39,480 nt of DNA from Planctomycetes bacterium HGW-Planctomycetes-1 (GTDB taxonomy: Bacteria > Planctomycetota > Phycisphaerae > Sedimentisphaerales > UBA12454), in NCBI GenBank assembly GCA_002839495.1, contig PGYD01000009.1, positions 1 to 39,480 of the forward strand, written 5' to 3'. The notes beneath the pieces were generated by a model. The model did not search any database, was not told the origin of the DNA, and saw only the letters and a list, made by a program, of their open reading frames with translations. Below, piece after piece: positions 26,101 to 34,003 of the stretch (position 1 is the stretch's first letter; every line of letters starts with the position of its first letter). A program made the translations under genes and the position numbers.

Positions 26101-27051
26101 ATGAAACTCGTAGTTGCCGGCGCCTTGGGGCATATCGGTTCTGCAGTGATTCGGCAAGTGCCGCTGGAATTGGGCATAACTGAAATTGTAATGATTGATA
26201 ATATGATGACTCAGCGGTATTGTTCTTTGTTTAATCTTCCGGAAGGCGTGAAGTATCGGTTTATTGAAGCGGATTTACTGAATATAGACCTGCAATCTGT
26301 TTTTAGTGATGCCGATATAGTCATCCAGTTGGCTGCAATTACGGATGCTGCGGGAAGTTTTGCGAATAAAAAACAGGTTGAGCATAATAATTACAACACG
26401 ACCGTAAAAGTCGCCGAGGCGTGCAGTAAGGCCGGCTGCAGAATGGTACATTTATCTTCTACCAGTGTATATGGTACACAAAAAGAAATAGTTGATGAAA
26501 ATTGTTCACCCCAGGAGCTTTGTCCGCAGAGTCCTTATGCTGAAACCAAGCTTAAGGAAGAGCAATTTCTTCAGCAATTGGGAGTGTCGGAGAATCTGGA
26601 TTTTATAACTTTCCGGTTCGGGACCATTTGCGGGGTTTCTCCGGGAATGCGTTTTCATACCGCGGTCAATAAGTTTTGCTGGCAGGCTGTAATGGCTCAG
26701 CCAATAACCGTTTGGCGCACGGCTTTGAATCAGAAAAGGCCTTATCTTGACCTTGATGATGCTGTGGAAGCGATAAGATTTGTAATTGAGCGAAACTTAT
26801 TTGACAAGCGTATATATAATGTCTTAACGGAGAATTTAACAGTACACTCTATAGTCGAGGATATTCGAAAATATATTCCGCAGATAGACATTAAATATGT
26901 AGATTCAGAAATTATGAACCAACTGTCTTACAATGTTTCTGACCAGCGTTTCAGATCTATGGGATTTACACCTCAGGGAAGCATTAGCGAAAAAATCAGG
27001 GAAACGATTGATTTGCTCAAAGGCTGTACCGGCGGCAGATGCAAAATTTAA
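26101..27051 (+). CDS. NAD-dependent epimerase/dehydratase (SDR), third of three
   Basis: Extended SDR, more diverged than the other two. Seen: LVVAGALGHIGSAVI (a GxxGxxG variant), IVIQLAAITDAAGSF, HLSSTSVYG, catalytic Y146-x3-K150 in SPYAETK, FRFGTICGVSPGMRFH, and a PYLDLDDAV region. The segment CGVSPGMRFHTAVNKF resembles SDRs of the GDP-sugar or CDP-sugar reductase type. Length 316. It starts 4 bases after the second SDR and is followed by a probable terminator. Confidence 0.85.
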   Translation: MKLVVAGALGHIGSAVIRQVPLELGITEIVMIDNMMTQRYCSLFNLPEGVKYRFIEADLLNIDLQSVFSDADIVIQLAAITDAAGSFANKKQVEHNNYNTTVKVAEACSKAGCRMVHLSSTSVYGTQKEIVDENCSPQELCPQSPYAETKLKEEQFLQQLGVSENLDFITFRFGTICGVSPGMRFHTAVNKFCWQAVMAQPITVWRTALNQKRPYLDLDDAVEAIRFVIERNLFDKRIYNVLTENLTVHSIVEDIRKYIPQIDIKYVDSEIMNQLSYNVSDQRFRSMGFTPQGSISEKIRETIDLLKGCTGGRCKI

Positions 27052-27071
27052 TACTGTAAGGAAAGTTAATG

Positions 27072-27111
27072 GCGTGGAGGAAGAGCAAGTTTCGTTTTTT
27101 CCTCCGCTTTT
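27072..27111 (+). terminator. Probable intrinsic terminator after the SDR block
   Basis: GCG(T)GGAGGAA (27072-27082) pairs with TTCCTCCGC (27099-27107), a 9-bp stem with one bulged T and a 16-base loop. It is directly followed by TTTT. It lies in the 72-base gap between the third SDR and the next glycosyltransferase, which suggests a transcript end or processing point inside the locus. Confidence 0.5.
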
Positions 27112-27123
27112 GTCATAAAAGAT

Positions 27124-28194
27124 ATGGAATCCGAAACAAAAAAAGCTCCGTTTTTCTCTATCGGCATACCTACTTATAATCGGGTAGATATGCTAAAACA
27201 ATGTCTTTTGTCGATTTTAGGGCAGACATTTACGGATTTTGAAATTATTGTGGGTAATGATTATACGAAGCATACGCTTTCCGGCAGAGATTTTGGCATC
27301 GAAGATGCTCGGATTCAATTTGTCAATCATACTCGTAATCTTGGCGAAATCGAGAATATGAACTCTTTGCTGCAGGTTAGCCGCGGCCGTTATTTTACAT
27401 GGCAGTTTGATGATGATATATATTCACCGGATTTTCTCCAATCGGTTTATTTGTCACTGATGCAATTTGGCAAACCTAAATGTGTTTATACTACCTATGG
27501 CTATATTTGGGAGACTTCTTTTCCAAAGATTAATAGAAGAACTTTAGAAACAGGTAAGGTTCTTACCGGACGGAAATTTCTTCGGGAGTATTTGTCAGGT
27601 CGATTGAAAGTCCTGGGGTGCTGTGGTGTTTTTGACTCACAGTACCTTAAGCAGACAGGCGGAGTGCATAAACTTTGTGATAGCCCCGTAGGAGCTCATT
27701 CAGAGCATTTTATCGCTATTCGGATGGGATTATTAGATAAAATTGCATATATAAACAGGCCTCTGGTTCTGTATCGCAATCATGAAGAGTCATGGTCGTA
27801 TAAAACTAAGGATGCGGATATATATAAGCAGGCCGGGAAGAATTTTTTACGTGAGACTATTAACGTTTTGATACAGCCTGCACTGCGAGATGATTTTAAA
27901 CAGAATTTTTCCAGCGTTGTAAAGCTGTCTGTAAATATTATCCTTGGAAAAATGATTGTTCGTGATGGGTATCTCAAAAAAGACGAACTTCAACAATATA
28001 TTTTTTCGCTTAAGCGATTATTTGATGTTATAAAAGAACCTGTGCTTTACGAGATAGCGATGAGTTGTTTGCAGCGAGTTGAAAGGGGAAATAGGATATT
28101 GGCGGTGATAAAGGCAAAATTTAAGGCTTCTATGCCGTATTTTCTTGTAAAATTTGCGCATATAATTCGGGCCGTTGTTTCGCGATACAAATAA
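27124..28194 (+). CDS. GT2 family glycosyltransferase
   Basis: GT-A fold transferase of the glycan locus. Seen: FFSIGIPTYNRVDMLKQCLL at the N-terminus, QTFTDFEIIVGND, the metal-binding FDDD (D96-D98), and a downstream helical region to the C-terminus with a hydrophobic end (AHIIRAVV). Length 356. There is no obvious ribosome-binding site before the ATG, though the terminator-like hairpin lies just upstream. Twenty bases separate it from the anchored protein at 28215. Confidence 0.86.
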   Translation: MESETKKAPFFSIGIPTYNRVDMLKQCLLSILGQTFTDFEIIVGNDYTKHTLSGRDFGIEDARIQFVNHTRNLGEIENMNSLLQVSRGRYFTWQFDDDIYSPDFLQSVYLSLMQFGKPKCVYTTYGYIWETSFPKINRRTLETGKVLTGRKFLREYLSGRLKVLGCCGVFDSQYLKQTGGVHKLCDSPVGAHSEHFIAIRMGLLDKIAYINRPLVLYRNHEESWSYKTKDADIYKQAGKNFLRETINVLIQPALRDDFKQNFSSVVKLSVNIILGKMIVRDGYLKKDELQQYIFSLKRLFDVIKEPVLYEIAMSCLQRVERGNRILAVIKAKFKASMPYFLVKFAHIIRAVVSRYK

Positions 28195-28214
28195 TATTTG
28201 ATTGGTTTTCTTTT

Positions 28215-29702
28215 ATGAATTTTAATCACTTTTTTAAAATTTCAGCAAATGTTTGCAGGATATTGCTTCTGCTGATGTCTCTTATCGCTTTATTTACATT
28301 ATATGTTTGGTCTACCAAAAGCCCAAGGATTGATACATTTGGCGATTATTTTTTTATTAGATATTATAAACATTTTGACAGAAGATTCAGCAATGCCATT
28401 GATACTCTGAAAGTAAATGAAGATAAGGGTATTGCAATGCTTGAAAAGCTGATGAGCGACCTCGAATCTATTCAGAAATTAGACTGTCTGGACCATATAA
28501 AGCGAGAAGGAATGAAAATGCTGTCAGGAATTTTTGAAAAGCGAAGCAATCTGGATGGGGCGATGAAATGGGCAGACAAATGGGTAGATTTCGACGATAA
28601 AGACCTTTATGGTCAGGTGCATAAAGCGAGGTTAATGTGTCAAATTGCAGATAGTAGAAATGCAGGGAAACAGCTTTTGGCGAATCTTTACCAAAAAGTT
28701 CCTGAGGCAAAGGTTGTTGTAAATGCGTATTCGCAAATGCAAATAGCAGACGGCAATTCCGGCGAAGCACTCTGGGCGCAACTGCGATTGTTAAACTTTC
28801 AAAAAAGATTGATGTCGCAAAAATGGGAAATTTACTGGACGTTCTCTGATGTATTTACGCCGGAGGATAGCCGAAAGGTTATTCCTTCGGTGGATAATAA
28901 TAGTATTTTATCATTAGTTTTCGACGTTCCGCAGGGCATAAGAAAAATGCGTCTCGATATCCCGCCTTCTGCAGAATTTTTGATGTCATATCCGACTCTT
29001 ACGATTAAAAACGGAGAAGATTTTACAGAATTAGAACTTTGGAAGTTTAATTTGAAAATGTACGATATACTCCAAAATAATCATATTCTTGAGGTAATAC
29101 AGGGCGAAGATTCTTACTTTTACTGGGAGATGCCGGAAAGAACAATTGAAGCGTCAGGTTCTTTTATCTTTAAGACCAACGTATTTCATAAAATCAATAA
29201 AGTTTTGCTGCAGTTGTACACTTCGGAGTCCATAAGGTCACTGAAGAGAGAAATAGCTGACAGAGGCGACGCCGAGATTGCAGATATTTTTTCCAATATA
29301 AAACCGGACATTTTAGCCAATTCTTCAGTAGACATTTATTGGTCTTATCAACAGAATGTTTTTTCTGAGGTTCGAAAGAACTCGGTCCTTCTAAGTGGCA
29401 GGAGAAATTTAAATAGGTTGATATTTGATGTTAATCTGCCATTGAACGATAAAGTATCGGAGTTGCGTATTGATTTTCCCGATGTGGTAGATACTCAATA
29501 TACTTTAGAAAAAATAGAGTATGTAATAGAGAACGAGTTGTACGAAATAGATGCCAGCCAAGCGGTATTGGTATCAAATCATAACTTGAAAAAACAAGGG
29601 AACCGGTTTGTTGTAATCGGTCAGGACCCTTATTTTTCTTTTAAATTGCCCGAAGGCCAAAGTTATATAACATCAGTACGCCTTAAAGGACTGGCTCAAT
29701 GA
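28215..29702 (+). CDS. Membrane-anchored protein with helical repeats and a duplicated beta-rich domain
   Basis: I do not recognise this as a named family. Seen in 495 residues: one N-terminal membrane helix (about 14-32), a helical TPR-like region (about 55-195), then two copies of a beta-rich domain, at about 203-335 and 372-491. The copies align: WEIYW with VDIYW, LVFDV with LIFDV, MRLDIP with LRIDF, DSYFYWEMPE with DPYFSFKLPE. The pattern resembles beta-sandwich domains attached to bacterial glycan-processing proteins; glycan binding is inference. Its stop overlaps the start of the CotH-type gene (ATGA), so the two are made together. Confidence 0.75.
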   Translation: MNFNHFFKISANVCRILLLLMSLIALFTLYVWSTKSPRIDTFGDYFFIRYYKHFDRRFSNAIDTLKVNEDKGIAMLEKLMSDLESIQKLDCLDHIKREGMKMLSGIFEKRSNLDGAMKWADKWVDFDDKDLYGQVHKARLMCQIADSRNAGKQLLANLYQKVPEAKVVVNAYSQMQIADGNSGEALWAQLRLLNFQKRLMSQKWEIYWTFSDVFTPEDSRKVIPSVDNNSILSLVFDVPQGIRKMRLDIPPSAEFLMSYPTLTIKNGEDFTELELWKFNLKMYDILQNNHILEVIQGEDSYFYWEMPERTIEASGSFIFKTNVFHKINKVLLQLYTSESIRSLKREIADRGDAEIADIFSNIKPDILANSSVDIYWSYQQNVFSEVRKNSVLLSGRRNLNRLIFDVNLPLNDKVSELRIDFPDVVDTQYTLEKIEYVIENELYEIDASQAVLVSNHNLKKQGNRFVVIGQDPYFSFKLPEGQSYITSVRLKGLAQ

Positions 29703-32494
29703 GAAAATATCTCGCATTTTTGTGGAAATGGAGCTGGGTTGTAACAGCCGTTATAACAGTAGTTTTTCTATATTGGACTATTGCTACAGCTAAACGTTAT
29801 TATGTTTTTAGAATAAGGTACAAATCCAATCTCGGATTGCAGGAAAGCGGTATAACTGAATTTCGCCATATGATGCGGCAGCAAAAAAATTTGTTTTCAG
29901 CATCGAGAAAGCTCGACGAAGCTGTTACTAATGGCTTGAGAAACATAAATCTTTTTGTTTCGGAAACTGATTTAGCGAAACTGAATTCTCACCTTCCGCA
30001 GTCTGGTTTTAAAGAAGTTAAGGGAAAACTATGGAACGGAGATAAATTGCTGAAAGTAAAAGTTAGATATCGTGGTGATTTTATAGCCCATTGGGGCTAT
30101 CACAAAAAATCCCTACGAGTAAAAACCACGAAAGAATCGCTCTTTGAAGGAATGCGTAAATTTAATTTAATAGCGCCAAAATTTAAAGCACAAATTAATA
30201 GTTATCTGGGATATAGATTAGCCCAGAGTATGGGATTAGTGGTGCCGAAAACCGAGATGGTAAATGTCCTGATAAACGGCAGATTGCAAGGGGTTTATAT
30301 ATTAGTAGAGCAATTAGAAGAAATTACATTGCGTCGCAACAATCTTCTTCCAGGCGACTTATATGCGGGGGAACTTCTGGCAGGCGATGGTTATACAGGG
30401 ATTTCTACCGAAGTTTTTGACCATCCAGGTGTTTGGGAAAAACAAGCTTTCGATAATAAATATCCGCCGGATTTTTATAAACCTTTGGCAAAGTTAACTG
30501 AATTAATAAATGCCAAATTTTCGGACAAGGTGCAAGATGAGCTGATTAAAATGCTTGATTTAGACGTTTGGGGCAGATTTGCCGTCTTTGAGACGCTTTC
30601 GCAAACGTTTCATTATGATAATACGCATAACTGGCGACTATATTATGACCCGGCCAGAGGTGTGTTTATTCCGGTGGTATGGGACCCTGTAAGCTGGGCA
30701 TGGTTAGCAGAACAGAAATGCGAGACTCAATTAGATATTATGTCCAGCAGATTACATAGCGTTCTGTTTAGAAATTATGATTTTCTTCGTGCTCGTCATA
30801 AGGCGATTGAAGATTTCTTTGATTCCGGGAAAGATAAGGATTTTTTAAAGGAGACTGATATGGCAATTTCGGTTGTAACTGCTGCGATTGATGATGACCC
30901 CGGTATTCGTTTCAGTCAGTCTGATATTATTAAAGCTATGAAAGAACTAAGAGGGGCTATTGAAAAAATATTCTCCGATATAAAAGAAGAATATCTTGCT
31001 GATAATAGCCCAATAACCTATTTTTCTGATAGCAATAACTCTTTGACGGTTTCGTTATCGGGCCGATGCCCTGTGGAATGTTTATTATTGCATTATTTAT
31101 TGCCTCCAAGCAATCCTGTTTCTGTAAAGGTGCGATATTTTCAAAATGGACAGAGTGTAGAGAAAAATATCTCTGGTGCAGTTTCTGTTAATGGTAATTT
31201 TTTGGAGATTTCAACCGTTCTGCTCCCTCGATTTTCGGTAGCATTTAGACCAAGCCATTTTTTGATGTCAACTACTCTGGATGTACAACCGGCATCTTAT
31301 GAATTTTTGCTGACAGGACTATCTGATGACAACCGGCTTCTCGATGTATTTGCTGATAGAGGGAGTGTACGGCATCAAAAAGTACAAAAATCTCATACAA
31401 TAAAATTCTGTGAATTTAATGGGGTTTATAATATTATTTCTTCTAAACCGGTTAAGCAGGCTCAAATATGGCGAGAAGATGTGGAAATTGATGGTTTTAA
31501 AGAAGTGTATGATGATGTTATTATCGAACCCGGAACTACGATAAAGCTTAAAGCAGGAGCAACCCTTATTATTTACGGTCGTTTTTTAGCAGAAGGGACG
31601 TTGAAAAAACCTATATGTTTTATACCTTTTGAGCAACATCAGGAACCATGGGGTTCGGTAGTGCTGTTTGGAAGCGGAGCAAACGATTCAAAGTTAAGCT
31701 ATTGTGAGTTTGCAGGCGGGAGCGGGGTGGAAGGAGACTTGTTGGGATATTCCGCGATGTTTTCTTTGCGTAGTGTTTCAGGAATTGAAGTCAAACACTG
31801 TTTGTTTAGAGACAATAAAATTTTTGATGATATGGTACATTCAGTCTATTCAGAAGTTTATTTTTCAAATTGTAAATTTCTGCGAGCGGCATTTGATGCA
31901 TTTGATTCGGATATTGGTAAGAGTGTCATAGAAAATTGTCTATTTGTGGATAGTGGTAATGATGCTATAGATGCAATGACATCAGAAGTAGTGGTAATCA
32001 ATACCTTACTTCAAAATAGCGGCGATAAAGGCATATCTGTCGGCGAGAAAAGTAAGGTGTTGGCAATAAATACCCAGTTTGTTAATAATAATATTGGCCT
32101 TCAGTCTAAAGATGATTCAATTGCGGTGCTGTGTAACGTTGATATGAGAGATAACTTACAGGCATTGGATGCATATATGAAAAACTGGCGTTATGGCAGA
32201 GGCGGGGACATCTTTCTATATAAAGGCTGTCTTGTCGATAACAAACAGAAGATAACTGCGGATAAAAAATCAGGCATTTGGATTTATGATACCTATATGA
32301 CCAGTGATTTAACTTCTGCAAATGCAAATATTATTTTAGATTCCACTGTTGATTCAAAAGATGAGAGAAAAGCCGAGTCACCGCAGATGTGGCGTTTTCC
32401 CCGGGAAATAGACGTTATGAAAAAGTTCGATCCCTATTGGCGAGAAGCAGATGCCGCCAGAAGAGGAGCCGCTGGCCTTGCAGCCTTTAATTAA
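29699..32494 (+). CDS. Membrane-anchored CotH-type kinase fused to a right-handed beta-helix
   Basis: The CotH family includes spore-coat protein kinases with an atypical fold. Seen in 931 residues: a membrane helix at about 10-28, a CotH domain at about 60-400 (VKVRYRGDFIAHWGYHKKS, then VYILVEQLEEITLRRNNL, HYDNTHNWRLYYDP, FIPVVWDP), a linker with beta strands, and from about 620 to 870 short repeats such as FVDSGNDAIDAM, LQNSGDKGISVG and FVNNNIGLQSKD typical of a parallel beta-helix. The CotH active site should lie outside the cytoplasm given the N-terminal anchor. Its end overlaps the VTC gene by 44 bases. Substrate unknown. Confidence 0.88.
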   Translation: MRKYLAFLWKWSWVVTAVITVVFLYWTIATAKRYYVFRIRYKSNLGLQESGITEFRHMMRQQKNLFSASRKLDEAVTNGLRNINLFVSETDLAKLNSHLPQSGFKEVKGKLWNGDKLLKVKVRYRGDFIAHWGYHKKSLRVKTTKESLFEGMRKFNLIAPKFKAQINSYLGYRLAQSMGLVVPKTEMVNVLINGRLQGVYILVEQLEEITLRRNNLLPGDLYAGELLAGDGYTGISTEVFDHPGVWEKQAFDNKYPPDFYKPLAKLTELINAKFSDKVQDELIKMLDLDVWGRFAVFETLSQTFHYDNTHNWRLYYDPARGVFIPVVWDPVSWAWLAEQKCETQLDIMSSRLHSVLFRNYDFLRARHKAIEDFFDSGKDKDFLKETDMAISVVTAAIDDDPGIRFSQSDIIKAMKELRGAIEKIFSDIKEEYLADNSPITYFSDSNNSLTVSLSGRCPVECLLLHYLLPPSNPVSVKVRYFQNGQSVEKNISGAVSVNGNFLEISTVLLPRFSVAFRPSHFLMSTTLDVQPASYEFLLTGLSDDNRLLDVFADRGSVRHQKVQKSHTIKFCEFNGVYNIISSKPVKQAQIWREDVEIDGFKEVYDDVIIEPGTTIKLKAGATLIIYGRFLAEGTLKKPICFIPFEQHQEPWGSVVLFGSGANDSKLSYCEFAGGSGVEGDLLGYSAMFSLRSVSGIEVKHCLFRDNKIFDDMVHSVYSEVYFSNCKFLRAAFDAFDSDIGKSVIENCLFVDSGNDAIDAMTSEVVVINTLLQNSGDKGISVGEKSKVLAINTQFVNNNIGLQSKDDSIAVLCNVDMRDNLQALDAYMKNWRYGRGGDIFLYKGCLVDNKQKITADKKSGIWIYDTYMTSDLTSANANIILDSTVDSKDERKAESPQMWRFPREIDVMKKFDPYWREADAARRGAAGLAAFN

Positions 32495-33221
32495 TTTACA
32501 TTTTGCAAGATTCGAATTTAAGTATATTCTGCGGGAGCAATCCCGAAAGAGTGTGGAAAAAGAACTGCAGTATTTTATGGAACTGGACCCGTTTGTAAAT
32601 AATGAATTGAAACGCTGTTATTTTGTGCGCAGTTTATATTTTGACGATCCTTATTTTTCCTGTTATCATGATAAAATAGACGGTCTTCATAAAAGATATA
32701 AGTTTAGACTTAGAACTTATGCAAAAAATTATTATGAATCTGCTCAGGGTTTTGTGGAAATAAAAGGACGATTCGACCAGCTTGTATTTAAGCACCGTAC
32801 CCCGTATAAGTTGAGCAGTTCTGATGTGAATACGGATGCTTCACAACTTGCCTTAAAAATGCTGGAAACATCTCCTGAAACGGCTGTTACCAACCAGTTT
32901 TATTACGAACTTTATCGTAAACGGATTAGACCAGTAGTTTTGGTTGATTATTTTCGCAGGCCATATATAAGTAAATACGATTCGGAATTTAGATTAACAT
33001 TTGATGATAGAATAGAAGCAACGCCTTCTACAAGCCTGTTTCCCATAAACGGTTCGCCAAAAGCGGTTATTCCGGGTTATGTTGTTATGGAAGTCAAATT
33101 CCACCACAAATTACCGGCATGGTTTCACAGCATTATAAAGAATTATGAGCTGCAGAGAGTATCAGTTTCCAAGATGTGTAAAGGTGTTGAGGCATGCGAG
33201 TTGATAAAAAACGGAATGTAA
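32451..33221 (+). CDS. VTC-domain protein (polyphosphate polymerase family)
   Basis: Related to the catalytic tunnel domain of the yeast vacuolar transporter chaperone Vtc4, which makes polyphosphate from ATP. Seen: RFEFKYIL, VRSLYFDDPYF, KRYKFRLRTY, FVEIKGRF, VLVDYFRRPYIS, RLTFDDRI and VVMEVKFHHKLPAWF, which carry the basic tunnel residues and metal-binding Glu of the family. Length is 256 from the ATG at 32451, which lies inside the CotH gene. A TTG at 32478 with GAGGAG upstream is an alternative start. In many bacteria this domain is adjacent to CotH and DUF4956 genes, as here. Confidence 0.9.
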   Translation: MPPEEEPLALQPLINLHFARFEFKYILREQSRKSVEKELQYFMELDPFVNNELKRCYFVRSLYFDDPYFSCYHDKIDGLHKRYKFRLRTYAKNYYESAQGFVEIKGRFDQLVFKHRTPYKLSSSDVNTDASQLALKMLETSPETAVTNQFYYELYRKRIRPVVLVDYFRRPYISKYDSEFRLTFDDRIEATPSTSLFPINGSPKAVIPGYVVMEVKFHHKLPAWFHSIIKNYELQRVSVSKMCKGVEACELIKNGM

Positions 33222-33261
33222 ATTGGCTATTTAATTCATAATAAATTTAAGGAGACTAAAA

Positions 33262-33945
33262 TTGGATAGTAAAATAGTTGAAGCAGCTGGCAGCTTTTTA
33301 GTTTATAGTTATCCGGAGATTATAATTAATATGGTGCTTGCTCTGATTTTGGGTATTGTCATCTCCGTAGTATACCGTTTTACACATACTGGCTTATCGT
33401 ATTCCCAGGCTTTTAACCAGACCATTATACTTCTCTCCGTTATTGTTTCAATTGTTATGATGGTGATAGGCTCAAGCTTGGCGAGGGCATTTGCTTTAGT
33501 AGGTGCTCTTTCAATAATTAGATTCAGGACGGCCGTTAAAGATGCGAAAGATATGGCTTATGTCTTTGCTTCTCTTACGGTTGGCATTTCGGCAGGAACA
33601 TCCAATCATTTCCTTGCGGTAAGCGCGACAGTATTTGTGTCGATTGTCGCAGTTGTTTTGTACAAATTGAATTATGGTGCTCTGTATAAAAGCGACTTTT
33701 TAGTGCGTTTTAGATTTGATCAGGATTATGACAGCCATGCTTATATTGAGGAAATACAAAAATTCAGTAAGCGGTCTAATCTTTTGCATATCGAACCCTC
33801 GGGTGATGGTAAAACGTTGAAACTTACGTATAACATAACGCTCAAGGACAATGAAACTGTTAATCATTTGGCAAAGTCACTAGGACGAGTTGAAGGAATT
33901 TCAGAAGTAGTTTTAATAGCATCGAAAAATGATATAGATTATTAA
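33262..33945 (+). CDS. DUF4956 membrane protein
   Basis: Unknown function; a frequent neighbour of VTC-domain and CotH genes. Seen in 227 residues: three to four hydrophobic helices (about 18-36, 52-75, 85-105, 108-130), the family hallmark FALVGALSIIRFRTAVKDAK with a basic stretch between helices, and a soluble C-terminal ferredoxin-like or ACT-like domain (residues about 145-225). Start is TTG at 33262 with AAGGAG 7 bases upstream; no ATG fits. It may act as channel, anchor or regulator for the polymerase, which is inference. Confidence 0.9.
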   Translation: MDSKIVEAAGSFLVYSYPEIIINMVLALILGIVISVVYRFTHTGLSYSQAFNQTIILLSVIVSIVMMVIGSSLARAFALVGALSIIRFRTAVKDAKDMAYVFASLTVGISAGTSNHFLAVSATVFVSIVAVVLYKLNYGALYKSDFLVRFRFDQDYDSHAYIEEIQKFSKRSNLLHIEPSGDGKTLKLTYNITLKDNETVNHLAKSLGRVEGISEVVLIASKNDIDY

Positions 33946-34003
33946 AACGGGCTAATCAGATATGTTATTACCACGAAGAATGTATAAGTATTATTAGGTT
34001 CAA

